Shown here: in pieces, positions 16,088 through 24,206 of the stretch
Numbering within the stretch: position 1 is the first letter of the stretch
How the letters are laid out: the number at the start of each line of letters is the position of its first letter
Assembly: GCF_025215495.1 (NCBI RefSeq)
Contig: NZ_CP104302.1
Location: forward strand, 496,001 to 560,000
DNA length: 64,000 nucleotides
Source: Mycolicibacterium brumae
GTDB lineage: Bacteria > Actinomycetota > Actinomycetes > Mycobacteriales > Mycobacteriaceae
Direction: 5' to 3'
The notes under the pieces: generated by a model
Seen by the model: the letters and a program-made list of their open reading frames with translations, nothing else
Database searches by the model: none
Told to the model about the DNA's origin: nothing
Program-made: the position numbers and the translations under genes

Positions 16088-16190
16088 GGCACCTACCTCC
16101 GTAGCTTTGAGACGTTTATCGAATCACTTCAATGACCCGTTCTACGCCACCTCTTCGACATATGTCAACGAGGTGCGTACGATCGGCTTC
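16088..16190. promoter_or_regulatory. ars divergent promoter/operator
   Basis: A 103-bp gap between arsI and arsR starts. GACATATGTC at 16157-16166 is a perfect 10-bp palindrome 25 bases before the arsR start. A looser ATCGAATCACTTCAATGA element (about 16119-16136) sits nearer arsI. One or both are likely ArsR operators (inference). Confidence 0.6.
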
Positions 16191-16544
16191 ATGCCCAAGG
16201 CGCTGCCAGTGATCGACATGACCGACCCGGTATGCTGCGTGCCGGTCGCGGCAGCTCCGGCCGATGACACAGCGGCACTGGACGTGGCGATGCGGCTCAA
16301 AGCCTTGGCGGATCCGGTCCGCGTGAAGCTGCTATCCCTGCTGTTCACGTGCGGTGAGCCGTGCACCACAGGCTCGCTCGCTGCTGTGGTCGACCTCGCG
16401 GAGTCCACCGTGAGTCATCACCTGGGACAGCTTCGGACCGCAGGCTTCGTGACCTCGGAACGACAGGGCATGAGCGTGCACCACACGCCGCGCCGCGACG
16501 CGCTCACCGCGCTCTGCAAGGTGCTCGACCCGAGCTGCTGTTAG
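16191..16544 (+). CDS. arsR: ArsR-family arsenic-responsive repressor
   Basis: 117 residues from ATG 16191. The winged HTH runs from MRLKALADPVRVKLLSLL through ESTVSHHLGQLRTAGFV. Cysteine pairs DPVCCV near the N-terminus and DPSCC at the extreme C-terminus, with two Cys around FTCGEPC, provide thiols for arsenite sensing. It is divergent from arsI-acr3-arsC. A tiny minus-strand gene overlaps its last codons. Alternative in-frame starts upstream would run through the operator and are rejected. Confidence 0.9.
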   Translation: MPKALPVIDMTDPVCCVPVAAAPADDTAALDVAMRLKALADPVRVKLLSLLFTCGEPCTTGSLAAVVDLAESTVSHHLGQLRTAGFVTSERQGMSVHHTPRRDALTALCKVLDPSCC

Positions 16545-16633
16545 GTAGCCGGCGCGTCGCGTCCTTCGTCCTCGTCTTCCCACCGCTCGCCGTCGTCGCG
16601 GATGTCTTCGTCGTCGTACACTGGTCCGGTCAT
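16541..16633 (-). CDS. 30-residue acidic micro-protein
   Basis: MTGPVYDDEDIRDDGERWED then EDEGRDAPAT: 30 residues, 14 of them Asp or Glu. Its ATG overlaps the stop of the 73-residue gene upstream (ATGA) and its stop overlaps the arsR stop by 4 bp. No family recognised. The tight coupling supports a real gene, but its size keeps confidence low. Confidence 0.45.
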   Translation of the reverse strand: MTGPVYDDEDIRDDGERWEDEDEGRDAPAT

Positions 16634-16851
16634 GCTCGTGCTCCGTCCCGGTGCGCGGCCATGTAGGCCGGATCGGCGGCGGCCACCGCGGCGGCCATGG
16701 CGTCCCGGGCCACCCGCAGCGCAGAGGCGGCCTCGTCGTAGCCGTCGGCGGATGGGTCGAGCTGCTGGAACTCGTTCAGAACTGCCAGCAGTTCGTGGAG
16801 CAGCTCCGGTGGCGTGTCCTCGGCGGCGAGCGGTTCATTCACAGCGTTCAT
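16630..16851 (-). CDS. Small acidic helical hypothetical protein
   Basis: 73 residues, acidic and predicted helical (LHELLAVLNEFQQLDPSADG...). No recognised domain. It forms a coupled pair with the 30-codon gene downstream and lies convergent to arsR, so it is not part of the arsenic operon. Confidence 0.55.
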   Translation of the reverse strand: MNAVNEPLAAEDTPPELLHELLAVLNEFQQLDPSADGYDEAASALRVARDAMAAAVAAADPAYMAAHRDGARA

Positions 16852-16908
16852 GGGGACACCATCTGACTGCTGCCGGTGAAATGGTGTGCGCGGCGCGAGT
16901 AGCTGATC

Positions 16909-17253
16909 TCAGCTCGGCAGCAGAACCACCGTGTTGCCGCAGGGGTCGTGGCACCACCAACCCGCGCCGTCCCGCGTCCGTTCGGGCAGCGCGTAGGCAC
17001 AGTCGATCAACCTGGTCACCGCTGCGTCCACGTCCGGGCCGCGGAACTCCAACCTGGTCGTGGTGGGAGGGCGCGAGGTGGCCGGGTACAGCTCTATCAC
17101 GAGGCCGGTCTCGGCACCCGTGACCGACCAATGTCGCGGCCCCGAGCCGTGCTTCTCGGCCACAGGCTCGGCATCGAGGATCGCGCCGTAGAACTTTGCG
17201 GCGCGGTCGAGGACCGGCTCCGGCACGTACAGGACCATCAGCGACAGCTTCAT
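16909..17253 (-). CDS. VOC-family (glyoxalase-like) protein
   Basis: 114 residues from ATG 17253. Typical single-domain VOC protein: LMVLYVPEPVLDRAAKFYGAIL at the start, VIELYPAT in the middle and WWCHDPCGNTVVLLPS at the end. It may bind a metal and a small toxic compound, but the substrate is unknown. Coupled by a 4-bp overlap to the Cys-rich gene upstream. Confidence 0.75.
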   Translation of the reverse strand: MKLSLMVLYVPEPVLDRAAKFYGAILDAEPVAEKHGSGPRHWSVTGAETGLVIELYPATSRPPTTTRLEFRGPDVDAAVTRLIDCAYALPERTRDGAGWWCHDPCGNTVVLLPS

Positions 17254-17588
17254 CGGGCGGCACCCGGAACCATCTCCGCGCGGGGCACGATCCGCAGCTC
17301 GCCGCGCGCCTCCTGCTCGCGCAGCGCCGTCTGCTTCTCCTTGGGCAACGTGGCCACGTACTCCTTGGCGATGGCAAGCGAACCCGGCACCGGGCCGAAC
17401 CCTTCGGTCGGCGTCGGGTGCACGTCCGGGCAGTCCGCCATGCAGCAGCCGCACTCCGAGTAGCGGGAGGGATCGATGTCCGGGTCGCCGGTCTCCTCGC
17501 TGCGGATCGACGGGTTCAGGCAGTGCCCGTCCGCGGAGCTGATGTGGTCGCGGCGTGGGCAGTCGCACAGTTCGGTCGACGCGGTCAT
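17250..17588 (-). CDS. Cys-rich hypothetical protein
   Basis: 112 residues from ATG 17588. The N-terminal half is Cys/His-rich (CDCPRRDH...HCLNP...CGCCMADCPDVHP), suitable for zinc or an iron-sulfur site. The C-terminal half is a charged helix (AIAKEYVATLPKEKQTALRE). Family not recognised. Coupled to the VOC gene, so both may act in one stress response (inference). Confidence 0.65.
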   Translation of the reverse strand: MTASTELCDCPRRDHISSADGHCLNPSIRSEETGDPDIDPSRYSECGCCMADCPDVHPTPTEGFGPVPGSLAIAKEYVATLPKEKQTALREQEARGELRIVPRAEMVPGAAR

Positions 17589-17639
17589 GGCCTGCAGGGT
17601 AGGCCGGGGCTGCGACATGGAGCGAGCTGTTTACGGCGC

Positions 17640-18231
17640 CAGTGCGGACAACAGTGAGTGAGTACGCGGGATAGTCGCACAGCGGCGGATACAGCGATCG
17701 GTGGTAGGCGTTCCAGTAGCTGGTCGCGCGGTGCAGGGCGAGTGCGTGAAAGTGCGGGTTCTCGGCGACGAAACGTTCGTAGATTTCGCAACGACGTGAG
17801 CGGAGCGCGCAGTCGATGTCGTTGATGATGTCGAGCACGTATTCGCTGAGCAGCTGGATCACGAACGGTGCTGTCCAGGGCTGTTCGGCTTCCAGGACTG
17901 TGTGCAGCCAGCGTTGGCGGACCAGGCCGTCGTGGTGGCGGGTGTAGATGCAGCCCAGGATCGTTCGGTGCATCGGTTGCAGGCCGGCGACGTCGAGGGC
18001 AGGGCTGTCGTGATAGATGCGGTAGGGAACCTCGATCGGCTCGCCGGCGATCGTCAGGGGGTAGCGCTTGCGGTTGGAGCCGATCGAGTTCGGCGAGAGC
18101 AGCGGCCCGTTGGGCAGGGCCGATGAGGTCACGGGCATGAGCGTCAACGCGGTGGAGATGTCGGCGCGGATAGATGCGGGAAACGCCGCTTGCAGGCGTG
18201 CCGTGTCGGCGTGGGTGCCGTCCGGACTCAT
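17640..18231 (-). pseudogene. Hypothetical gene lacking its own stop
   Basis: From ATG 18231 the frame encodes a plausible globular protein: PYRIYHDSPALDVAGLQPMHRTILGC, then LLSEYVLDIINDIDCALRSR and HFHALALHRATSYWNAYHRSLYPP. After about CDYPAYSL (17665) the frame stays open but crosses the Cys-rich and VOC genes, which have their own starts. The 440-codon frame is therefore a fusion by loss of the original 3' end, not one protein. Family not recognised; the true end is uncertain. Confidence 0.45.
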
Positions 18232-18381
18232 GGATCACTGGTAACAGCAGGTGGCAATGATTGTCCAGCCGGTGATCGCGGGACGGGTACACACAGCAGG
18301 TTTCGTCCGCGGCGAAGGTGACGGTGTACTGAGGGCACGAGCGTCCCAGCGCCCGCTGGTTATTTATTGGAATTCTCCGTT

Positions 18382-18657
18382 ATGCGCCTCTACTCGATAT
18401 TCGAGACATGTCGTGCTGTTCTGGCAACCACTGGTCTGGTGCTCGCAGGTGCCCTTGTGACTGTGGCCGTCTCCGTTCCTGCTGCGGCCCCGGCCGGTGC
18501 GGAGCCGATGACGGTGTGCCCGGTCGGTCAGCCGTCGTACTGGAACGGCCAGCCGTGCTTCCCGCAGCCCTGCGTGCCTCCCTACGCGCCCGGCATCCCA
18601 CCGTGCTTCATGCCGCCACCGCAGATCGGCCCGAACGGCTTGCCGGTGTTCGGGTGA
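18382..18657 (+). CDS. Small secreted Pro/Cys-rich protein
   Basis: 91 residues from ATG 18382 (TTG 18367 also possible). Signal peptide of about 40 residues (CRAVLATTGLVLAGALVTVAV...APAGAEP), then a mature peptide rich in Pro and Cys (VCPVGQPSYWNGQPCFPQPC). Such small secreted proteins are common in mycobacteria; function unknown. It overlaps the next gene by GTGA. Confidence 0.65.
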   Translation: MRLYSIFETCRAVLATTGLVLAGALVTVAVSVPAAAPAGAEPMTVCPVGQPSYWNGQPCFPQPCVPPYAPGIPPCFMPPPQIGPNGLPVFG

Positions 18658-19187
18658 GCCGCCTCGTCGAGCTGACCGGTAGGCGCTACCTCGCCGCGCG
18701 GATCGCGCATGTGAGCGGTGATGTGGCGTGGTGGGTGTTCGTGGTCGGCGCACTCCTGAGTGAAGTCGACGGGTACTACACCCCGCGTCGCTACGCCGAC
18801 TACGACGAGTCGATCTTCGGAGTCGGCTTAGGCCAGAGTGACGCCGGCTGGACCGGCTACGAACCGCTGACGGACATGGCATCGCGCTCTGCGGCCATCA
18901 CCGTGATGGACACACTCGCCGTGTGCACCGCGATCGCCTTGGCCGTGACCGTGATCGCTGCGGTGGTCGAAGCCGTCACGGTGGGCCGCTGGCCGGCCGG
19001 AGTCGCCACCGTGGTGACGCCGATCGTGGGCGCAGCCGTCATCCTCGGTGCGCTCCACTACCGCAGCGGGTTCGCAGACGGGCTGCAGCTGAACATGCTC
19101 GTCGTGTTCGCCCTCGTGCTGCTCGGGGTCGGTGTCCGTGAGGTGTGGAGCCGGGTGTGGGCACCACGACCACAGCGAAGAGCTTGA
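18654..19187 (+). CDS. Multi-pass membrane protein
   Basis: 177 residues from GTG 18654, overlapping the upstream stop. Four hydrophobic helices (near residues 21-36, 80-103, 115-133 and 142-160) with a Tyr/Asp-rich loop after the first. No family recognised. Likely one transcription unit with the secreted protein before it and the membrane protein after it. Confidence 0.65.
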   Translation: MSRLVELTGRRYLAARIAHVSGDVAWWVFVVGALLSEVDGYYTPRRYADYDESIFGVGLGQSDAGWTGYEPLTDMASRSAAITVMDTLAVCTAIALAVTVIAAVVEAVTVGRWPAGVATVVTPIVGAAVILGALHYRSGFADGLQLNMLVVFALVLLGVGVREVWSRVWAPRPQRRA

Positions 19188-19188
19188 G

Positions 19189-19776
19189 ATGGCACCGGAT
19201 CCCGTGACACCTGCGGCCACCTTGCCCTGGTGGCGGCGTCCCCCCGGCTGGCCCCTCGCCGCGTTCGCCGGGCTCGTGGCGGCGGCAATCCTGTACGAGG
19301 CCAGCTCTCCCGGTGTGTTCATATTGACCGCGCTGGCTCTGCTCGGCTGCATCGGAATCGTCGGCCTCACGTGGATGGTGCGCGTGATCCTGGCGATGCG
19401 GTACCGCCGCTGGAACTACCGCTATCTCGTGGTTCCCGCCATCGGAGTTCTGACCTTCACGCTGGTGGTGTTCGACGTTCCGTTTCAGGCACGCTGGGCG
19501 CATGCGAAGCCCGCACTGGAGGGCGCCGCCACCGATGCGCTCGCGGGACGGCTCCCGCTGCACGAAGATCTGCGGGCCGGCACGTTCGACGTGTCACCGG
19601 AAGTCCGCGGCGGCACGGTTCGATTCCTGGTCCGGAACGCTGGCGGCTTCATGGACACCCGGTACTTTGTCTACGCACCCGACGGATCCACGCCCCAGGC
19701 TTACGGAGAGCACCCCGATCGCGATTCGGTCCAGCACATCGGGGGTCCGTGGTGGAACGTGATGGAGGTCTTCTGA
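19189..19776 (+). CDS. Membrane protein with extracytoplasmic domain
   Basis: 195 residues. Three helices in the first 90 residues (LAAFAGLVAAAILYEA, FILTALALLGCIGIVGLTWM, LVVPAIGVLTFTLVVF). A soluble beta-rich domain of about 100 residues follows (GTFDVSPEVRGGTVRFLVRN...YFVYAPDG). One base after the previous stop, same operon. Function unknown. Confidence 0.7.
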   Translation: MAPDPVTPAATLPWWRRPPGWPLAAFAGLVAAAILYEASSPGVFILTALALLGCIGIVGLTWMVRVILAMRYRRWNYRYLVVPAIGVLTFTLVVFDVPFQARWAHAKPALEGAATDALAGRLPLHEDLRAGTFDVSPEVRGGTVRFLVRNAGGFMDTRYFVYAPDGSTPQAYGEHPDRDSVQHIGGPWWNVMEVF

Positions 19777-19905
19777 CCGGACATCCTCCGCCGGCGTCGA
19801 CGGGGCCGACGCCCCTGCCGTCCCCGTTCCACCCTCGGCGAACCCACCCCGTCGCTCGCCGATCGCCTTGGTGCACGGGATAGGAGTCGGCCATCGCCGT
19901 GGCGT

Positions 19906-20313
19906 TTAGCAGCGTGGTTCGCGACGATGCCACCACGGCAGTGATTGCCAGGTGCCGTATTCGACGGTCACTTCGCGGTAGCGTTCATCGAGCGCGTTGA
20001 CGGCGACTCGGAGGCGGTGGGCGCGCCGTCCGCCATTTCGCATGAGGGATTCGAGCCGGTCGCGAGCGTCATCTTGGATGTGCCCATCGCACAGTGAACA
20101 GAATCCGGTCGGTGTATGGCCGCCACGACGTACCCGGTTCTCCGTGAGCACGACGTGCTGGCGCCACTGGTCGAGATAGCGCAACGCCGCGCCATCTCGG
20201 CGCCGGCGGCGGATGCGGTTGGGGTTCACCGCAGAGGAAGGGACTGCGCCCTTTCGTTGCTGAGTGCCATAGACGTACGCCGTGTCGTGGCGCCACCGGT
20301 GCAGGTCAGCCAA
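19906..20313 (-). CDS. Basic hypothetical protein with Cys/His knuckle
   Basis: 135 residues, strongly basic (RIRRRRRDGAALRYLDQWRQH). A TGFCSLCDGHIQDDA motif could bind zinc together with nearby His. No family recognised; nucleic-acid binding is plausible. It is convergent with the membrane operon. Confidence 0.55.
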   Translation of the reverse strand: MADLHRWRHDTAYVYGTQQRKGAVPSSAVNPNRIRRRRRDGAALRYLDQWRQHVVLTENRVRRGGHTPTGFCSLCDGHIQDDARDRLESLMRNGGRRAHRLRVAVNALDERYREVTVEYGTWQSLPWWHRREPRC

Positions 20314-20690
20314 GTTGCTGACGACGGCACTCTACTACGGCGAGGTGAAAGTCCCAGCGAGGTTCGGGATGGCCCTCGGGGTAACCCTCGACTCCTGACC
20401 AGCTCAAACCCAACCCTCGTTACCAACGAGAATTTCGTCCGACCTGTCACCGACGCCCCTCCAGCCCCCGCTCCACCCCTAAATCCCCCTCTCCACCCGC
20501 CCCCGCGTAGTCACTCGCGATGGATGCGCGCGAGGCGACGAGAATTTCAGTTCCCGCACATGACGGCGCGGTGAGCTGCGGAAACGGGGAAGGAAAGAGG
20601 GGATTCTCGGCGGACGCGGCGGCGAATCCGGGGTGTCTGTACTCGCGCCGCGCACAGCTACTGCGAGGTCCAGCGCCTACCTTGCGCCGC
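20314..20690. other. Non-coding stretch before the recombinase gene
   Basis: No convincing gene. The only structure noted is a small perfect hairpin, CTCGTT-ACC-AACGAG, at 20416-20430. It could be a binding or attachment element for the adjacent recombinase, or chance. Confidence 0.4.
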
Positions 20691-21824
20691 ATGATGCTTC
20701 CTGCCGTGACAGCCGCTGCTGAGGTCCCGGACCTCCCCCGTCGATGTGGTGGAGCGGATCCGCACTGGCGCCGTCGATAGTCAGTCGGAAGGCACGCGCC
20801 GCGCGTACGAGAGTTCATGGCGGCGGTTCGGGGGTGGTGCCGACGCAACGGGTACGAGGCGCTGCCGGCGCACCCGGCGACCATCGCCGCCTACCTCGTC
20901 GACGCCGCCGAGACGGTCACCGAGGACGGGGAGCGCGCGTACTCGACACAGTCACTGGGCAAGTGGTCCTCGGCGATCTTCGACCGGCACCGCCGGGCGG
21001 GCATTGACCCGAACCCGGCGGGGCATGAGTTGGTGCGGCAGACGATGTCTGGGATCAGGAGGCAGTACGCCTCCCGCGGCGACCGACCGCGTATGCCGCG
21101 CACCCCTCTGCTCACCGACGATGTGATGCTGCTCGTATCCACGGCGCGGGAGCAGGCGACAGGTTGGGCGTCGCAGGTGTGCGAGTGCCGTGACAGTGCG
21201 CTGCTTCTGATGGGGTTCACGGGCGCGTTCCGCCGATCCGAACTGTCAGCACTGACGGGAGCCGACGTGAAGCTGCACGCGGTGGATGGTGTCCACGTGC
21301 ACCTGCGGAAGAGCAAAACCGACCAGCTCGGTGAGGGTGGGGTCTACCCGCTACCACGAACCAAGGACCCGCTGCGCTGCCCCGCGTGTGCCTTCGTGCG
21401 TTGGGCCGCAGTGGTTTCCGCACACGAGGACGGAGGCAAGGATGCGGTGATCCGGGTCGTTTCCGACTCTGCGGAGTTCGGAAGCCGTCACGTCTGTCGG
21501 TCTCGCGCACCGAAGCTCAACCGTCGTGCGGCGCTGTTCCGGTCGTGCCGTAACGGAGTGCTGTCCGAAGGTCCGCTATCAGGTGCCGGTGTCCACGCTG
21601 TGATCCGGAGACGGGCGCTGCGAGCCGGGTTCGATCCCGAGGCCGTCGAGCGTCTCGGCGGGCACTCGCTGCGCGCCGGGTTCGTGACCCAGGCCGCGCG
21701 GGCCGGCGCCGATCACCACAGCATCATGCGGCAGACAGGACATCGGACTCCCGCGATGGTTACCCGCTACATCCGCGAGAGTGCGCCGCTGATCGGGAAC
21801 GCGGTCACCGTGCTCGGGCTGTGA
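20691..21824 (+). pseudogene. Tyrosine recombinase with two compensating frame breaks
   Basis: Reads as one recombinase if two homopolymer indels are undone. MMLPAVTAAAEVPDLP is in one frame. After a C5 run (about 20734) VDVVERIRTGAVDSQSEGTRRAYESSWRRF is in another. After a G5 run (about 20835) WCRRNGYEALPAHP... returns to the first frame. The catalytic domain is intact: GAFRRSEL, GGHSLRAGFVTQAARAG, MRQTGHRTPAMVTRYIRE (Arg, HxxR, His, Tyr). It resembles stand-alone XerC-like recombinases rather than the two att-linked integrases. Either a recent pseudogene or sequencing errors. Confidence 0.75.
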
Positions 21825-22061
21825 CTACGTCTGGACCAGGAACACGGTGTTGTCGCAGCCGTTCACATCCACAGCCTGTGATCCATCGACTGCCGCCTCG
21901 AATCCGTTCTCTCGCAGACGATCCGCCGCACCCACGTCGACCTCACCGGTGAGGTCGACGTACCTGCTGATCATCTGCCACACCTGTACGTCGAGAACCG
22001 CGGACCAGAACCTTGCGGTGCTCTCGGCGTTGTTCGACTGGAGCTTGACCGCCGTGATCAT
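21825..22061 (-). CDS. Short VOC-like protein (second half of a pair)
   Basis: 78 residues. MITAVKLQSNNAESTARFWS is a clear VOC start, but the whole protein is shorter than a usual two-module VOC domain (about 110-120). It ends DVNGCDNTVFLVQT, like a normal VOC end. Its ATG overlaps the stop of another short VOC-like ORF upstream, so the two may assemble into one fold. Confidence 0.6.
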   Translation of the reverse strand: MITAVKLQSNNAESTARFWSAVLDVQVWQMISRYVDLTGEVDVGAADRLRENGFEAAVDGSQAVDVNGCDNTVFLVQT

Positions 22062-22237
22062 GGGGCCTTCTCCGACACGATCAGCACCAGGTGGCGCTCT
22101 GGTGGTGCCGACACTTCGTCGCTCGCGGAGGTGATCGTGATCGGGGCGTCGAACAACATGCTCAGGAACTCGGCCGCGGCGGCGATGTCCGGGGCGCTGG
22201 CGCGGATCACGGGACGGGTGTCGATAGCGTTGCTCAT
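22058..22237 (-). CDS. 59-residue VOC-half-like protein
   Basis: TRPVIRASAPDIAAAAEFLS then MLFDAPITITS and HLVLIVSEKAP give a strand-helix-strands pattern matching a single beta-alpha-beta-beta-beta VOC module. It overlaps the next gene by ATGA. Too short for a full VOC domain on its own. It may be half of a split heterodimeric protein or a relic of a fused gene. Confidence 0.5.
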   Translation of the reverse strand: MSNAIDTRPVIRASAPDIAAAAEFLSMLFDAPITITSASDEVSAPPERHLVLIVSEKAP

Positions 22238-22360
22238 TAGAAGGCTGCCACGTGATTACGACACGGGATAGCTGGATTGTGCAGTCTTGCAGTATAGTTC
22301 GGTGATCCTGCAACGCGCTTAGGCGTCGCCGCTGGTCCAGTCGATGTTGCTGGCTCGCAG

Positions 22361-22801
22361 TTGGATCGGGAGGCTCTGCTCAACAAGATCCACATGCCCG
22401 ACGACGCCGGTGAACACGAGGACGGACTCCGCGCGATCATGCGGCGCATCCCACCGAACTGGGGCCGCTGGATCAGTTGTTCGCGCGGCTGGTACCCGAT
22501 CATCATTCAGCTCGACCAGGCGCTCGCCGCGATCGATCCCGCGTACGAGCTGCATCAGGTCAAGGAGAAGTTCGGCGGTCTCAGGTACTACTTCGGTGCG
22601 TCCCAGTCGATCTCAGAGGCGGATCACCAGCGGATGCGCGCACTGGTTCGTGAGGCCGAAGCCCGCTGCGGGGCGACATGCGAGCTCTGCGGCGAGCCCG
22701 GAGAAATGCACACGACGCCGCACGGCTGGTACCGCACGCTGTGCGCGGCGTGCGCGACTGCGGAAGCCAGGGGCTACCAGCCTGCGAAGGCGTTGGAGTG
22801 A
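22361..22801 (+). CDS. Hypothetical protein with C-terminal zinc-ribbon-like motif
   Basis: 146 residues from TTG 22361 (ATG 22394 is an alternative, giving MPDDAGEH...). The central block GWYPIIIQLDQALAAIDPAY then VKEKFGGLRYYFG is highly ordered and recurs in my recollection of actinobacterial and phage proteins of unknown function. The C-terminus has CELCGEPGEMHT...LCAAC, a zinc-ribbon pattern. It overlaps the next gene by GTGA. Confidence 0.65.
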   Translation: MDREALLNKIHMPDDAGEHEDGLRAIMRRIPPNWGRWISCSRGWYPIIIQLDQALAAIDPAYELHQVKEKFGGLRYYFGASQSISEADHQRMRALVREAEARCGATCELCGEPGEMHTTPHGWYRTLCAACATAEARGYQPAKALE

Positions 22802-23247
22802 GTGCCGACGGGCCGGAGCGCATCGAGATCAGCGCGCCGACCATGTTCGAGCTGCGGCCGCAGATGCTTCAGCTGCTCGGCGACGGCTGGCGCATGGTCA
22901 GAATGGACAAGCCGATCGCGGAAGGCTTCGGCGAGCCCGTCGTCGCGGTCTTCGAGAGTGTCGATGAGCCACGACCTGGACGAGGTGGTGGAGCGGTGAC
23001 GGTAACCGAACGTGCCGGGTTCCCACCGCCGTCGACGGTGGCCGAACTGCGCCAGCTACTCGACCAACTCCCGGAAGACGCGTTGGTACTCGTCGACGGC
23101 TACGAAGCGGCGTTCGCCGCGATCGTTCCGGCAACGGACTTTCTATTGCCATCAACAGGGCGCGCTATTGCCATCAACGGGGCGCGCTATTGCCATCAAC
23201 GGGGCGCGCAAAGGTTTGCCCCGTATGCAGCAGCCAATGGGCGTTAG
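22798..23247 (+). CDS. Hypothetical protein with repeat-scrambled C-terminus
   Basis: 149 residues from GTG 22798, overlapping the upstream stop. The first 115 residues look coherent (PPPSTVAELRQLLDQLPEDALVLVDG). From 23143 the coding sequence runs through three copies of a 22-bp repeat. Because 22 is not a multiple of three, each copy is read in a different frame. The original C-terminus has therefore probably been replaced. Function unknown. Confidence 0.5.
   Translation: MSADGPERIEISAPTMFELRPQMLQLLGDGWRMVRMDKPIAEGFGEPVVAVFESVDEPRPGRGGGAVTVTERAGFPPPSTVAELRQLLDQLPEDALVLVDGYEAAFAAIVPATDFLLPSTGRAIAINGARYCHQRGAQRFAPYAAANGR
23143..23208 (+). repeat. Three tandem 22-bp repeats
   Basis: Units at 23143-23164, 23165-23186 and 23187-23208, starting CTATTGCCATCAAC and ending GGGCGCG. 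The last two are identical and the first has a single difference. They lie inside the 3' end of the preceding gene. No spacers, so not a CRISPR. Confidence 0.85.
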
Positions 23248-23288
23248 CATCAACGTGTGTTAGCTGACCTGACATCGCTTCTCCTGCC

Positions 23289-24179
23289 GTGACTACAGAA
23301 CGGAACGCCGACCGCGACGGTGATGTGCGGCGGGACGCCGGGCGCGGCGGCGCGCCACGCGATTTCTCGGTATTGGGGATCGGTGTCGAGTTTGTTGACC
23401 AGCCGTTCGCCAGTTCGGTTGATTGGTCTTTTTCCGAGTCGGACCACAAGGTGCTCGTTTGGCGGAATGGAAGCGCGACCTCCAAGGAAGTCGAGTTCGA
23501 CGGTGGTCAGATCAGTCGCGTTGCCCCGCGGGTGAGCAATGTGTGGGTGATTCCGGCGGAACATCGATCGGTCGCCTTTGCGACAAAGGCGGAATGCAGT
23601 TTCGTTCAGCTCACACTCCCGACTTCGTTCATCGGGAGCGGCAGGCTGGAGGCGACAGCAGGTAGGCAGGATCCCTTGCTGCATCACATGATCGAGCGGA
23701 TGGTCGGACTGAACGGTCGCGGTGACGTTGCGGCGCGGCTGTTGCAGGAGTCGCTCGCCGCTGGGTTGCGCCTGCATGTGCGGGACCGCTACGGCGGCGG
23801 TGCTCCGCAGCGGGCCAGGGAGGGCCGGGAGCTGAGCGACTCCGAGCAGCGGCGACTGGTCGAGTTCATCCGCGACGGCCTCAACTCGGAGATCGACCTG
23901 CCGACGCTGGCCGGGTTGGTCGGGATGACGCTCGACGTGTTTCGTCATGCGTTCGGCAAGGCGTTCCACATGACGCCGTACCAGTTCGTGCTGGACCAAC
24001 GGATCGCCGAAGCCAAGATGCTGCTGGAGACTGCGCCCATATCGATCACCGAGATCGGCAGTCTCGTCGGCTTCTCCACGCCGAGTCACTTCGCGACGAC
24101 GTTCAAGAACCGAGTCGGTGTCACCCCGACTGCCTACCGCCGAGCCATGTGGCCGAACGCGGCGAGGTCCGACACTTGA
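23289..24179 (+). CDS. AraC-family transcriptional regulator
   Basis: 296 residues, GTG start. The N-terminal cupin-like sensing domain is about residues 25-170. The C-terminal AraC/XylS double HTH spans about 195-290: LPTLAGLVGMTLDVFRHAFGKAFHMTPYQFV, then ISITEIGSLVGFSTPSHFATTFKNRVGVTPTAYRR. The second helix pair and PxxYR end are canonical. The target is unknown. It lies beside exported-protein genes on the opposite strand, one candidate regulon. Confidence 0.88.
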   Translation: MTTERNADRDGDVRRDAGRGGAPRDFSVLGIGVEFVDQPFASSVDWSFSESDHKVLVWRNGSATSKEVEFDGGQISRVAPRVSNVWVIPAEHRSVAFATKAECSFVQLTLPTSFIGSGRLEATAGRQDPLLHHMIERMVGLNGRGDVAARLLQESLAAGLRLHVRDRYGGGAPQRAREGRELSDSEQRRLVEFIRDGLNSEIDLPTLAGLVGMTLDVFRHAFGKAFHMTPYQFVLDQRIAEAKMLLETAPISITEIGSLVGFSTPSHFATTFKNRVGVTPTAYRRAMWPNAARSDT

Positions 24180-24206
24180 CGTGGGTGCGCCGCCGGATGT
24201 CGGGGC

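Noticed and set aside
16909..18231. Single 440-residue protein with C-terminal VOC domain
   Set aside because: The middle overlaps a coherent Cys-rich gene with ATGA coupling to the VOC gene; the linker in this frame is Arg/Gly/Pro-rich shadow sequence.
23143..23208. Possible CRISPR-like repeats
   Set aside because: Only three directly abutting 22-bp units without spacers.
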